A stretch of 64,000 bases of DNA, from positions 97,710 to 161,709 of the forward strand of contig CAXTVS010000002.1 of NCBI GenBank assembly GCA_964247735.1, written 5' to 3'. The position numbers were made by a program, and so were the translations under genes. The first letter of the stretch is position 1; every line of letters starts with the position of its first letter. The notes below the pieces were generated by a model. The model was not told where the DNA came from, made no database searches, and saw nothing but the letters and a program-made list of their open reading frames with translations. This DNA comes from Lichenicola sp964247735. GTDB taxonomy: Bacteria; Pseudomonadota; Alphaproteobacteria; Acetobacterales; Acetobacteraceae. This document shows positions 9,379 to 18,417 of this stretch, piece by piece.

Positions 9379-9543
9379 CCGCAAGGCTCGCGCGAGCGGC
9401 GTTGCGGCCGACCAGCGGCTTCTATTCGATACCGCCGGCCGGATGGTCGAAGCCGGGCCCGCAGGGAACGGCGGATCCGTCAGGAACCAGGAAGGTCCAG
9501 GGCGATCCGGGACGCGACATCGCCTGGCTGCCTGCGGCGGCCG

Positions 9544-10137
9544 TCAGGCGTGACGCCAGAGCTGCGTGAGCGGGCCGTCCGCGCCGGCCAGCGGATCCGC
9601 CGACGGGAAGGACAGGTGTTCCATGCGCGCCAGGGCGTCGGACGACAGCCGGCTGCGGCAGATGTCCCAGGTCTGGCCGGGCGGATAGGCGCCGACCACC
9701 AGGAACCCGTCATCCCCGTCCAGCCTGCAATGCCCGGTGCCGGCGGGCAGCACCGCCACGTCGCCGGCGCGCACGTCGACGATGCGCCCGTCCGGGCCAC
9801 CCAGCATCAGGCGCGCGGCGCCTCCGGCGAACCCCAGGACCTCATGCGCAGTGGAATGGAAATGGTGGAACGGGTACACGCCGTTGCGCCACTGCGGCGG
9901 CCAGCCGTTGCGGGTGAACAGCGCCTCGTGCGAGGACGCGGGATCGTCCCCCGCCACCGGCAGGGCAGCCCGGTACAGGATCACCGGAAGACGGTCGTTG
10001 TTCGGCACCCAGCCGTTCCGGGCCAGCAGGAACGACTCCACCGTCCCGTCCAACCCCGCCGCCTCCGCGCCCGTCCTCGTCAGCATGATCCCGAGGCTGG
10101 CGAGCAGGGCCTGGAACTGGCGCCGATCAAGGTTCAT
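9544..10137 (-). CDS. cupin-domain protein with a leader-like N-terminus
   Basis: A 197-residue protein with one cupin beta-barrel. PFHHFHSTAHEVLGFAGG supplies the His/His/Glu metal set of cupin motif 1. GDVAVLPAGTGHCRL is motif 2 with the fourth metal-binding His. The N-terminus MNLDRRQFQALLASLG resembles a twin-arginine or weak signal leader, so export is possible but uncertain. The enzymatic or binding role is unknown. The gene is isolated: about 165 bp from the permease on one side and 87 bp from the CPBP protease gene on the other. Confidence 0.7.
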   Translation of the reverse strand: MNLDRRQFQALLASLGIMLTRTGAEAAGLDGTVESFLLARNGWVPNNDRLPVILYRAALPVAGDDPASSHEALFTRNGWPPQWRNGVYPFHHFHSTAHEVLGFAGGAARLMLGGPDGRIVDVRAGDVAVLPAGTGHCRLDGDDGFLVVGAYPPGQTWDICRSRLSSDALARMEHLSFPSADPLAGADGPLTQLWRHA

Positions 10138-10224
10138 CGTTTGACCTTCCCGTTCGTCCGGAAGGGAAACGCCCGGCTTTCGGGGCGGATGCCTGAATAT
10201 CGGCAGTCTTGACGAAGCGGAATT

Positions 10225-11196
10225 TCAGACCGGATCCGCGTCCGGCCCCGCCGGCGCCAGGTCAAGACCGCGTCGCCGGCGCGTATCGCGCGGCGGATGC
10301 CTGAGCGTCAGGCGGATGATCACCGCGACGAGTGCCAGGATGGGCAGCGCGAGCCAGCTCCCTTCCGGCCCGGCGGAACCGCCGGACAGCCAGACCGGGC
10401 CGTGCAGGTCTGTCACGAGCAGCGAGTCGCGGGCCGGCACGCCGCTGTCGGGGGCGCCGAACACGAAGGTCTCGGTGAAGTCCCACGCGGCATGCCATCC
10501 CCACGCGAACCAGAGCCCGCCGCTCCGCCGGAAGCTGTAGGCGAGCACGAGCCCGGAGAAGACCACGTCCACGATTCCGGACGGCGACTCGCCCCCGTGG
10601 GGGAGGTGCAGGAGCGCGAACACGACGCTGCTGATCGCCGCCGCAGGCCAGAACGAGATCGCCCGGCTGAGCGCGACCAGGGGATAGCCACGCAGCAGGC
10701 CCTCCTCGGAGATCGCGACCAGCGCGAACACCAGGAGGTAGCCGAGCCCGTGCCGGGCCATCTCCCCAGGCGTCGAGGACGTCAGGCGCACGCTCGCCCC
10801 GTGAAGAACGGCGATGAGACCGACCAGGAGCGCCATGACGGCCACCCCACTCGCCACGCCGATCGCCAGATGCCGCATCCGATCGCCGGTCCCCCACCCG
10901 AACGAGGTCGCATCGTCGCGCGTGATCGCGACCATCAGCGCGGTGGGCGCCACGACGGTCGTGAGCACGATGACGGACTGCGAGGCCAGCAGCAGCCCGA
11001 TCGAGGGCAGGGCGTTCTGGTCTGGATGGATGTGGAGGACGGCCTGGAGGATGATGAGTGCCAGGCCGACGAAGACCGCCACGAACAGCAGGTCTAGGCC
11101 GAAGCGCAGCCCGGCCCTGACCCGGCCACGAGGATCGGACGCTACCCTCAGGCAGGAAGGCGCGGCGTCCCCGGTCCGATCCGACGTTCCGTCCAT
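10225..11196 (-). CDS. CPBP-family intramembrane metalloprotease (CAAX/Abi type)
   Basis: About 323 residues from the ATG at 11196, which has GAGGG close upstream; a longer frame to 11322 adds an arginine-rich stretch and is rejected. Several membrane helices are visible. Catalytic motif 1 EEGLLRGY (EExxxR) is present, followed by the motif 2 His in FALLHLPHGGE and motif 3 in WGWHAAWDFTE. These are the glutamates and histidines that bind zinc in Rce1-like proteases. Family members process prenylated proteins or act in bacteriocin immunity; the partner here is unknown. Confidence 0.8.
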   Translation of the reverse strand: MDGTSDRTGDAAPSCLRVASDPRGRVRAGLRFGLDLLFVAVFVGLALIILQAVLHIHPDQNALPSIGLLLASQSVIVLTTVVAPTALMVAITRDDATSFGWGTGDRMRHLAIGVASGVAVMALLVGLIAVLHGASVRLTSSTPGEMARHGLGYLLVFALVAISEEGLLRGYPLVALSRAISFWPAAAISSVVFALLHLPHGGESPSGIVDVVFSGLVLAYSFRRSGGLWFAWGWHAAWDFTETFVFGAPDSGVPARDSLLVTDLHGPVWLSGGSAGPEGSWLALPILALVAVIIRLTLRHPPRDTRRRRGLDLAPAGPDADPV

Positions 11197-11308
11197 CCCT
11201 CGGCTCTTTCCGGCATGTCCGTCCGACCAGACCAGGTCGCGCAACCGGCACAAGGGAGAGGCGGACCCGGCCCGGCCGCAACGTCCAGGGCCGCAACGGG
11301 TCCCGGGC

Positions 11309-12685
11309 CTAGTCGTCCTCATAGCCGTACACCTCGGGCAGGACGAAGATCGCGGCGAGCAGGCCGATCAGCGGGAAGATTGCGGTGAACAGGGTCGCGT
11401 TGCCGTGGCCGATCGCGTTGAACAGCACCGGAAACAGGAAGATCGCCAGGAACGAGGGCAGCTTGACGAAGATGTAGGCGAAGCCCGACGCGATGCCGCG
11501 GTACTCGGGTCTCGCCACCATGGACGGGATGGTGACCACGTTCTCCGCGTCCCAGTAGTGTCCCCACAGCATCGCCGCGGCGGCGAAGGGCAGGATCACC
11601 GTGTGCCCGGTCTTGATGGCGTACCCGGCCACCAGCAGCGACACGAGCACGATGCCGAAGCCAGCGATGCTGAGGCCGCGCTGTCCGATCCGCGGCGTGA
11701 TCAGCGGGCCGATCCAGCCCGAGATCGCGGCGATCACGTAGAGCAGCAGCGTGACCAGGTCGGTGCCGAGCACGCCCGACACGCCGACCAGCACGAACAG
11801 CACCGGGATGTAGAAGGCGAAGGTGGAGAACTCGCTGCCCTGGGCGAAGCAGGCGATCCAGCCGAACAGGGTGGCGCGCCAGCGGATCGGATCGCGGCGG
11901 ATGTGGATGAGGAAGTCGCGGGCGCGCGGCTGCGGGATCAGGACGTCGCGGTCGGGCAGGAAGTCGAGCGGGTCGTGGTACATGCTGGCCGACACCTGCT
12001 TGGCCTCGCGGAAGCGGCCGCGCCGGATCAGCCAGATCGCGGTTTCCGGCAGGTTGTAGCGCAGCGCGAAGATGATCGCCGCCGGCACCGCGCCGAAGCC
12101 GAGCGTCAGGCGCCAGACCAGCCAGTGCGGCAGCGCCATCCACAGCAGCAGCGCGATCACCGCGAGCGCGAACACCTCGCCGACGGCGAACATGAACTGC
12201 CACCGGTTGCCCATCACCTCGCGCTCGCCGCGCGGCAGGAACTCCATGATGTAGGTGTAGCCGTTGGAGATGTCGCTGCCGAGCGGGATGCCCAGGATCA
12301 GCCGGACCGCCACCAGCCAGGCCATGTTCGGCACGAAGGCCTGCGCCAGGGCGAACACCACGAACATCACCATGGTGGTGAGAAAGATCGCGCGCCGGCC
12401 GATCCGGTCCGACAGCCAGCCGCCGAGCAGCGCGCCGACGATCGCCCCGCCCTGGGTGCCGGCGCCGGCCAGGCCCAGCAGGGCCGGCGACGGGTGGAAC
12501 TGCTCGCGCAGGAAAATGAGGATGAAGGCGATGGAGTACAGGTCCCAGGCCTCGACCAGGATGGAGGCGATCATCAGCCAGCCGACGCGCTGGCCGCTGG
12601 GGCTGTGATGGGTGACCAGGTGACGGACCGCGCGGTCCATCAGGGCCTGCTGCTGCGGATCCAAGGCCGTGGCACCAGACATCAT
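11309..12685 (-). CDS. MFS transporter, metabolite/sugar porter subfamily
   Basis: A 458-residue twelve-helix carrier. The start is the first of two adjacent ATG codons at 12685, with GGGAGGA seven bases upstream; the frame continues to 12856 but is Pro/Gly-rich there. It carries the MFS loop signature GGWLSDRIGRRAIF between helices 2 and 3, RLILGIPLGSDISNGYTYI, and PETAIWLIRRGRFREA after helix 6, as in the sugar-porter and metabolite:proton symporter families. The substrate is unknown. No catabolic gene is directly linked; the LysR gene at 12980-13900 lies on the same strand upstream. Confidence 0.85.
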   Translation of the reverse strand: MMSGATALDPQQQALMDRAVRHLVTHHSPSGQRVGWLMIASILVEAWDLYSIAFILIFLREQFHPSPALLGLAGAGTQGGAIVGALLGGWLSDRIGRRAIFLTTMVMFVVFALAQAFVPNMAWLVAVRLILGIPLGSDISNGYTYIMEFLPRGEREVMGNRWQFMFAVGEVFALAVIALLLWMALPHWLVWRLTLGFGAVPAAIIFALRYNLPETAIWLIRRGRFREAKQVSASMYHDPLDFLPDRDVLIPQPRARDFLIHIRRDPIRWRATLFGWIACFAQGSEFSTFAFYIPVLFVLVGVSGVLGTDLVTLLLYVIAAISGWIGPLITPRIGQRGLSIAGFGIVLVSLLVAGYAIKTGHTVILPFAAAAMLWGHYWDAENVVTIPSMVARPEYRGIASGFAYIFVKLPSFLAIFLFPVLFNAIGHGNATLFTAIFPLIGLLAAIFVLPEVYGYEDD

Positions 12686-12979
12686 CGATCCTCCCTTGCC
12701 CTTGTCGGTTCCGGTCTGGCCATCGTCCGCCGGATTGCCGGCCATCGTAGGACCGAGGTGGCAGCCGTGCCAGCGGCCCCCGGCGTCGCTGCGGCCGATG
12801 CAGGCGGCCGGTCCGGGCGCCGCTTCATCGTCGGCCTCGGGCGTGGCGGGCGGCATGGCGTGACGAGGACCGTGGGAACCGCGATCCGGCGGCCCGTCGC
12901 ATCGCCGGCCGCACGGGCTGATCCCCGGGTGCCGGCATGACCGCCTTTCCCGGCCGCGCCGAACCAGGAGCGGAACAGG

Positions 12980-13900
12980 CTAATGCGCCGCCTCCTTACC
13001 GGAGAAGGATGGATCGGCCGCGAAGGCATCGGCGAGGAAGTCGATGAAGCACCGAACCCTGGCCGGCAGCCGACGCTGCGAGGGATAGATGGCACTGACG
13101 TCGGACAGGGCCCTCTCGTACTCGCGCAACACCACGCGCACCCGGCCGGATGCGATCTCGGGCGTGAACAGCCAGGCCGGCCCGTGCGCCAGCCCCAGGT
13201 CGGCCAGCACCGCGGCCCGGAGCTGCTCGCCGTCCGAGGTCCGGAAGCGTCCCGCGGGATGGTGTACCGTCGCGCCGTGTGCGCTCTCGAACGGCCAGGG
13301 TTGCGGTCCGCTTCCGGCGGAGAAGATCACGCAGGCGTGCCGTTCCAGGTCGTCCGGCGTGGCCGGCACCCCGGCCGCGTCGAGGTAGGCCGAGGTCGCG
13401 ACGGTGACGAACGGGACCGTCGCCAGCTTCCGGGCGGTCAGCGACCTGTCGTCGAGCGTCCCGTGGCGGATCGCCAGGTCGAGGCCCTCCTCGATCAGGT
13501 TCAGCCGGTCCGTGGAGGCCGACAGCTCGATCCTGATGTCCGGGTGGCGCGCGAGGAAGCGGCCGAGCCGCGGGACGATGTGCAGCCGGCCGAACACCGG
13601 CGCCGCGTTCACCCGGATCAGGCCGGACGGCGCCGCCTGGCCCTGGCCGGCCAGGACCTGCAGCGCCTCGACGTCGTCCACCACGCGCAGGGCTGCCTCG
13701 TAGCAGGCGCGCCCGGTCTCAGTCAAGGCCATGCTGCGCGACGTGCGCTGCAGCAGCCGGACGCCGAGGTGCGCCTCGAGCGCCGCGATCTGCTTGCTGA
13801 CCGCGGGCTGGCCCAGGCCGGCTTCCCGCGCGGCCGCCGAGAAGCTGCCGCTTTCCACCACACGCACGAACAGGCGCAGGACGTCCAACCGATCCACCAC
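12980..13900 (-). CDS. LysR-family transcriptional regulator
   Basis: A 306-residue regulator with the N-terminal winged helix-turn-helix (FVRVVESGSFSAAAREAGLG, then QPAVSKQIAALEAHLGVRLL) and a periplasmic-binding-like effector domain from about residue 90. The arrangement resembles the group whose effector region starts with GLIRVNAAPVFGRLHIVP. It is divergent from an esterase gene with 143 bp between them, the normal layout for LysR control of the neighbour. Its effector is unknown. Confidence 0.85.
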   Translation of the reverse strand: MVDRLDVLRLFVRVVESGSFSAAAREAGLGQPAVSKQIAALEAHLGVRLLQRTSRSMALTETGRACYEAALRVVDDVEALQVLAGQGQAAPSGLIRVNAAPVFGRLHIVPRLGRFLARHPDIRIELSASTDRLNLIEEGLDLAIRHGTLDDRSLTARKLATVPFVTVATSAYLDAAGVPATPDDLERHACVIFSAGSGPQPWPFESAHGATVHHPAGRFRTSDGEQLRAAVLADLGLAHGPAWLFTPEIASGRVRVVLREYERALSDVSAIYPSQRRLPARVRCFIDFLADAFAADPSFSGKEAAH

Positions 13901-14043
13901 CAGATCCTCGATCCAGGCTCGTCAGGGAAAGGCTTCCTGGCAGGAATGAGTACTATTCTTCCATGCGGTCTGATCGGCAAGGTCAGGAATGGATAAAGGT
14001 GCCCCGCCAAACAAGGCGACACGCTCACTGGAAGGCGGCGACC

Positions 14044-14982
14044 ATGACGAACTCACTCTCGATCGGCCTCGTCGAGAGCCGACACTCCCTGTCCGACGAC
14101 GAACGCGTGGCCGCGGACGCGGTGCTGGCCGCGGTCGCCCGGCATCTCGCCGGCTTTCCCGGCTCGCGGCGCGACGCCTACGACGCGATGACCGCATGGA
14201 CCCCGATCGCCGAAGGCGTCGCCCTGGACGCCGTGGACCGGGACGACGTTTCCGGCTGGTGGGTCAGGCCGACAGGCACGCCCGCCGGTCGGGCGATCCT
14301 GTTCCTGCACGGCGGGGCCTACATGCTCGGCTCCGCCGCGGCCTACCGCGGGTTCGCCAGCCAGGTCGCGATCCGCGCCGGCGTCGCCGTGTTCGTCCTC
14401 GACTATCCGCTGGCACCCGAGCATCCGTTCCCGGCCGCCCACGACGCGGCGCTCGCGGCGCGGCGCTGGCTCGGGACGGAGGGCGTGGACCAGCTCGCCC
14501 TGGTCGGCGACTCCGCCGGAGGCGCGCTCGCCCTGGCGGTCGCGGGCGATCGCCACGTCCTCCCCGCCATCGCCGCGGTCGCGGTGTTCTCGCCGTGGGT
14601 GGATCTTGCACTGACCGGCTCGTCCTTCGGCGACCCGGCCACCCGCGACCCGATCTTCCAGCCGCAGGTGCTCGCGCAGGCAGCCGCCACGTACCTCGGC
14701 GGCGCCGACCCACGGGACGGCCGCGGGTCACCGCTCTACGGGGTGCCCGACAGGTTGCCTCCGCTCGCCATCCAGGTCGGCACGAACGAGCTGCTACTCG
14801 ACGACGCGCGTCGCTACGCCGTCGTGGCCGCGGAAAAGGGCGGCACGGTCGAGCTCGACGTGTTCGAGGGACTGCACCACGTGTTCCAGCGATCGGCGGA
14901 GGAGCTGTCGACCGCCCGCCGCGCCCTCGATGCCGCCGCCGGGTTCCTGACGCGGCACTGGCCGGGCGGCCCGGGCGCGTGA
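14044..14982 (+). CDS. alpha/beta hydrolase of the hormone-sensitive lipase family
   Basis: About 312 residues. The oxyanion-hole motif HGGAYMLGSA and the nucleophile elbow GDSAGGALAL define the HSL (family IV) esterase group. The acid residue is likely in GTNELLLDDA, and the catalytic His in GLHHVFQ. The ATG at 14044 is chosen because the conserved region starts shortly after it; 27 upstream in-frame residues are lysine/arginine-rich. A short-chain carboxylesterase activity on a small ester is the usual function. It is probably controlled by the divergent LysR gene. Confidence 0.82.
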   Translation: MTNSLSIGLVESRHSLSDDERVAADAVLAAVARHLAGFPGSRRDAYDAMTAWTPIAEGVALDAVDRDDVSGWWVRPTGTPAGRAILFLHGGAYMLGSAAAYRGFASQVAIRAGVAVFVLDYPLAPEHPFPAAHDAALAARRWLGTEGVDQLALVGDSAGGALALAVAGDRHVLPAIAAVAVFSPWVDLALTGSSFGDPATRDPIFQPQVLAQAAATYLGGADPRDGRGSPLYGVPDRLPPLAIQVGTNELLLDDARRYAVVAAEKGGTVELDVFEGLHHVFQRSAEELSTARRALDAAAGFLTRHWPGGPGA

Positions 14983-15002
14983 GAAGCGCACTGATGCAGT
15001 CG

Positions 15003-15400
15003 ATGAAGGCCATGGCGATCCGCGAGACGGGCGGTCGGAGGTCCTCAAGGCCGAGAGCCGGCCGTCTCGTTGCCGCGGACGGACAGCGGCCGGTCGGCAT
15101 ACTGGCGTTCGGGTTGAACCGGTCGGAGATGTTCACGCGCCAGAAGCTTTCGCTCGGGGTCGCCTCCCCCGCGTCCTCGGTATCGCGGCGGTCGGATGGT
15201 CCAGGCGGCGCCTGACGGCGAGTTCCGGCCGGAAAAGGTGGCCGCCGCCATGGGCGGCCCGGGGCGGCAGTTCGGCAACGGCGACGCCGGGTATGCCTCC
15301 GTGGCGGCGGGACAGGTGCAGGGTGTCGACGCTAGCCTGCCCCGGACCGGTCGGGCAGTCTGCCGCTTCCACTTCGACACCGCCCTGAGTGCGCCGGGGC
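15003..15400 (+). pseudogene. decayed zinc-type alcohol dehydrogenase / quinone oxidoreductase remnant
   Basis: Reading across frames recovers an MDR-superfamily start: MKAMAIRETGG at 15003, a PEVLKAES-like piece in a second frame, then ILAFGLNRSEMFTRQ back in the first frame. A shifted frame from about 15196 gives EFRPEKVAAAMGGPGRQFGNG and GYASVAAGQVQGVDASLP, matching the region normally reading KVATAMGGMGR...GGYAEYT. The C-terminal cofactor-binding half is missing. It starts 20 bp after the HSL-type esterase and may once have formed an operon with it. Confidence 0.6.
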
Positions 15401-15497
15401 TGCCCAGCCCGATGGGGTTCGCCGAGCCGGGCCGGCTCGACGCGATCCACCACGGCAGCGCAGGGCCCCGTGTCCCCGCCTGCGCCGGGTCCCGGCC

Positions 15498-16454
15498 TCA
15501 GCCTGGCCGCGCCGGGTCCGCCTGGAGCCGGATCTCGCGCAGCCGCTGCAGCAGGTAGTCGCCCGCGGTGATCGGCTCGGGAAACAGGTCGCCCTCCGGC
15601 CCGATGCAGCCGGGCAGGGTCTCGATCCGGTACTCCATGTTCGGCGCCAGGAAGAACGGCATCGAGTAGCGGCTCCGTGCCGCCGCGGCCCCGACCGGGT
15701 TCACCACGCGGTGCGTGGTGGACGGGTACACCCGGTTGGTCAGCCGCTGCATCATGTCGCCGACGTTCACCACCAGCGTGCCGGGCTCCGCCTCCACCGG
15801 CAGCCAGTGGCCCTCGCGGGTCAGGATCTCCAGCCCCGACGCGGTGGCGCCGACCAGCAGGGTGACCAGGCTGATGTCCTCGTGCGCCTCCGCCCGCACC
15901 GCCGGCAGGTGTTCGGGATCGATCGGCGGGTAGTGCAGGGCGCGCAGGATCGAGTCGCCGTGGTCCACCACGGTCGCGAAGAAGTCCGGGGGCAGGCCGA
16001 GGTCGCGCGCGATCGCCGTCAGCACCCGGCCACCCGCCGCCTCCATCGCCCGGAACAGCGCGCTCGCATGCGTCCGGAAGCCGTCCACCTCCTCCGGCCA
16101 CACGTTGGGCCGCAGCACCGGGTCGTCCGGCGGCGGGTCGTCGCGGCCGACGTGGAAGAACTCCTTGAGGTCCGGGATCGTGCTGGTCCTGGCCGTCTCC
16201 ACCCGGAACCCGACATAGCCGCGTCCGCCGCCGCCCGGGGTGCGCACGGTGCAGCGGGCCTTGGTCTCGGTCGGCAGGGCGAAGAACCGGGCGAAGTCGG
16301 CATAGGCCGCCTCGGTCAGCTCGGATGCGATACCGTGGTGGTCGAAGCAGCAGAAGCCGAACCGGCGATAGGACGCGCCGAGCTCGGCCGCGAACGCGTC
16401 CGGATCGGTGTCGAGCCGGCGCAGGTCCAGGGTGGGGATCCGTTCGGTGCTCAC
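15498..16454 (-). CDS. 2-oxoglutarate/Fe(II) oxygenase, isopenicillin N synthase-like
   Basis: A 318-residue enzyme of the IPNS-like oxygenase family. The double-stranded beta-helix carries the iron triad HEDISLVTLL (HxD) and the distal His in YPSTTHRVVNP. RSRYSMPFF (RxS) would bind 2-oxoglutarate or the substrate carboxylate. An N-terminal DIOX_N-like region has RFGFCCFDHHGI. The GTG start at 16454 overlaps the TGA of the Nudix gene upstream (GTGA), indicating translational coupling. Substrate unknown; members hydroxylate or desaturate small acids, nucleobases or peptides. Confidence 0.85.
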   Translation of the reverse strand: MSTERIPTLDLRRLDTDPDAFAAELGASYRRFGFCCFDHHGIASELTEAAYADFARFFALPTETKARCTVRTPGGGGRGYVGFRVETARTSTIPDLKEFFHVGRDDPPPDDPVLRPNVWPEEVDGFRTHASALFRAMEAAGGRVLTAIARDLGLPPDFFATVVDHGDSILRALHYPPIDPEHLPAVRAEAHEDISLVTLLVGATASGLEILTREGHWLPVEAEPGTLVVNVGDMMQRLTNRVYPSTTHRVVNPVGAAAARSRYSMPFFLAPNMEYRIETLPGCIGPEGDLFPEPITAGDYLLQRLREIRLQADPARPG

Positions 16455-17041
16455 GCCATCCCCTTGAACCGCAGCAGCCCGAAGGCCGCGATCGTCACCA
16501 TGCAGGTGATCCGCCCGTCCGCGATCATCGCCTCGACCTCGGGGAGCGGGAAGGCCCGCGCCACCATGTCCTGCTCGCTCGCCTCGCGCGCCACCGCGGT
16601 GCGGCCGAGCCCGGTGGCCAGGAACACGTGCCCCTTCTGGTTGGAGTACCCGGCCCCCTGGAACAGCGTGCCGGCGTGGCGCATCGCCGACGCCACCAGG
16701 CCGGTCTCCTCGGCCAGCTCGCCGGCGGCGATCTCGGCCGGGGTGGCGTCCGGCCGCTCCTCCCACATGCCCATCGGCAGCTCCCACAGCCGCCGGCCGA
16801 TCGGATAGCGGTACTGCTCGACCAGGGTCAGGCTGCGGCCCGCCTGCGTCTCCTCCACCGCCGCGACCACCACGAAGTCGTCGCGCTCGACCACCCCGTA
16901 CAGCCCGTCCGACCCGTCCGGCCGCCGGATGACGTCCTCGCGCAGCCGCAACCAGCGGTTCTCGTAGGCGATCCGGCTGGACAGGGTGGCGTATCCGCCA
17001 TCGTCGGGCATTGGCCGCCCGTGCTCCTCGTCGTCGCGCAT
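16451..17041 (-). CDS. Nudix hydrolase, ADP-ribose pyrophosphatase-like
   Basis: About 196 residues with a Nudix fold: EQYRYPIGRRLWELPMG precedes a Nudix box ending AAGELAEETGL. The box has Gly in place of the usual Arg of REUXEE and extra spacing after the first Gly, a variant I recall from ADP-ribose-type Nudix proteins (PMGxWEExPDAxP). The catalytic glutamates ELAEE are kept. It likely hydrolyses a nucleoside diphosphate derivative. The start is uncertain: ATG codons at 17041 and 17071 are both possible. It forms an overlapping pair with the downstream oxygenase gene. Confidence 0.78.
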   Translation of the reverse strand: MRDDEEHGRPMPDDGGYATLSSRIAYENRWLRLREDVIRRPDGSDGLYGVVERDDFVVVAAVEETQAGRSLTLVEQYRYPIGRRLWELPMGMWEERPDATPAEIAAGELAEETGLVASAMRHAGTLFQGAGYSNQKGHVFLATGLGRTAVAREASEQDMVARAFPLPEVEAMIADGRITCMVTIAAFGLLRFKGMA

Positions 17042-17145
17042 CTGGGCCGCCGCCTCCCGCCGTTGTAACATTACCTCGCGGCGTCTCGCCGCCATGCCGC
17101 CGGACCACGATAGCATCCCGCCCGGGCAACAGGAGCCATCGCCGC

Positions 17146-18378
17146 ATGCCTGCCCCGCCGCTGCTCCGGGCGATCCGCGTCACCCCGACCTGGCGGATCG
17201 CTGCCACGGTGTACCTCACCCTGCTGTGCTACATCACCATCGGCCTGCCGCTGGCGGTGATCCCGGTGTTCGTCCACCGCGTGCTCGGCCTCGACGCGGT
17301 GGCGGCGGGGCTGGCGGTCAGCCTGCAGTACCTGGCCACCTTCGCCAGCCGTCCCTTCGCCGGACGCATGACCGACACCGCCGGCCCGAAGCGCGCGGTG
17401 CTGCTCGGCCTGTCCGCCTGCGCCGGCGCCGGGCTGCTGCTCCTGCTGTCCGGCCTCGCCCGGCATCGGCCGCTGGTCAGCCTCCTGCTGCTCCTGCTGT
17501 CGCGCGGCCTGCTGGGCTGCGGCGAAAGCTGCACCGGCACCGGCTGCATCACCTGGGCGATCGGCCGGGTCGGCATCGCCCGCACCGCGCAGATCATCTC
17601 GCTGAACGGCGTCGCCTCCTATGGCGGCATCGCGTTCGGCGCGCCGCTCGGCCTGGCGATCGCCGGCACGCGCGGCACCGTGCCGCTCGGCCTGCTGACC
17701 CTGCTGCTGTCGCTGGCCGGCCTGGCGCTGGCCTGGCGAAAGCCGGCGGTGGCGGCGCAAGGCGGCGGCGTGCGGGTCGGCTTCACCCGCATCCTGCGCA
17801 GCGTGGCGCCGTTCGGCACCGCGCTGGCGCTGGGCTCGGTGGGCTTCGGCGTGCTGGCCGCCTTCGTGACCCTGTTCTACGAGGCGCAGGGCTGGCATGG
17901 CGCCGGCATCACCGGTCCGGGTGCGGCACTCTCGGCGTTCGGCATCGCCTTCATGCTGATGCGGCTGCTGTTCGCCGCCCAGATCAACCGGCGCGGCGGC
18001 CTCGTGGTGTCGATCGCGTCGTTCGCGGCGGAGACGGGCGGGCTGCTCCTGCTGTGGCAGGCGCCGACGCCGTTCGTCGCCGTGCTCGGCAGCGCCCTGA
18101 CCGGCGCCGGCTTCGCGCTGGTGTTCCCGGCGCTGGGCGTGCTGGCCGTGGCGCGGGTGTCGCCGAACAGCCGCGGCTCGGCGATCGGCGCCTACAGCGT
18201 GTTCCTCGACATCTCGCTCGGCCTCAGCGGCCCGCTGCTCGGGCTGGTCGCCAGGAACCACGGCTACGCGAGCCTGTTCCTGTGCGCCGCCGCCGCCAGC
18301 CTGTCTGGGCTGGCGATCTGCGTCTGGCTGCGGGCCCGCCCGCCGGGCAGCCTCGCCTCCCCGGCCGCCCTGGGATAG
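17146..18378 (+). CDS. MFS transporter of the YhhS/YfcJ type
   Basis: A 410-residue twelve-helix carrier starting at an ATG preceded by AGGAG. The N-terminal block VYLTLLCYITIGLPLAVIP, the loop RPFAGRMTDTAGPKRAV and NGVASYGGIAFGAPLG resemble the YhhS/YfcJ efflux group. Members have been linked to drug or sugar export, but no substrate can be claimed here. It is divergent from the Nudix gene and 39 bp ahead of the LOG-family gene. Confidence 0.82.
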   Translation: MPAPPLLRAIRVTPTWRIAATVYLTLLCYITIGLPLAVIPVFVHRVLGLDAVAAGLAVSLQYLATFASRPFAGRMTDTAGPKRAVLLGLSACAGAGLLLLLSGLARHRPLVSLLLLLLSRGLLGCGESCTGTGCITWAIGRVGIARTAQIISLNGVASYGGIAFGAPLGLAIAGTRGTVPLGLLTLLLSLAGLALAWRKPAVAAQGGGVRVGFTRILRSVAPFGTALALGSVGFGVLAAFVTLFYEAQGWHGAGITGPGAALSAFGIAFMLMRLLFAAQINRRGGLVVSIASFAAETGGLLLLWQAPTPFVAVLGSALTGAGFALVFPALGVLAVARVSPNSRGSAIGAYSVFLDISLGLSGPLLGLVARNHGYASLFLCAAAASLSGLAICVWLRARPPGSLASPAALG

Positions 18379-18417
18379 GCTCGGGACCCGCCCTAGACCG
18401 CCTCCGGAGCGCCCGCG

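Noticed and set aside
7906..9384. N-terminal extension of the long minus-strand frame ending at 6628
   Set aside because: It is antisense to the amino-acid permease; the true enzyme starts at the ATG at 7905 with GAGGAGA before it.
13901..14043. LysR operator around GAATGAGTACTATTC
   Set aside because: The dyad is imperfect and off-centre; there is no convincing T-N11-A box, so no site was annotated.
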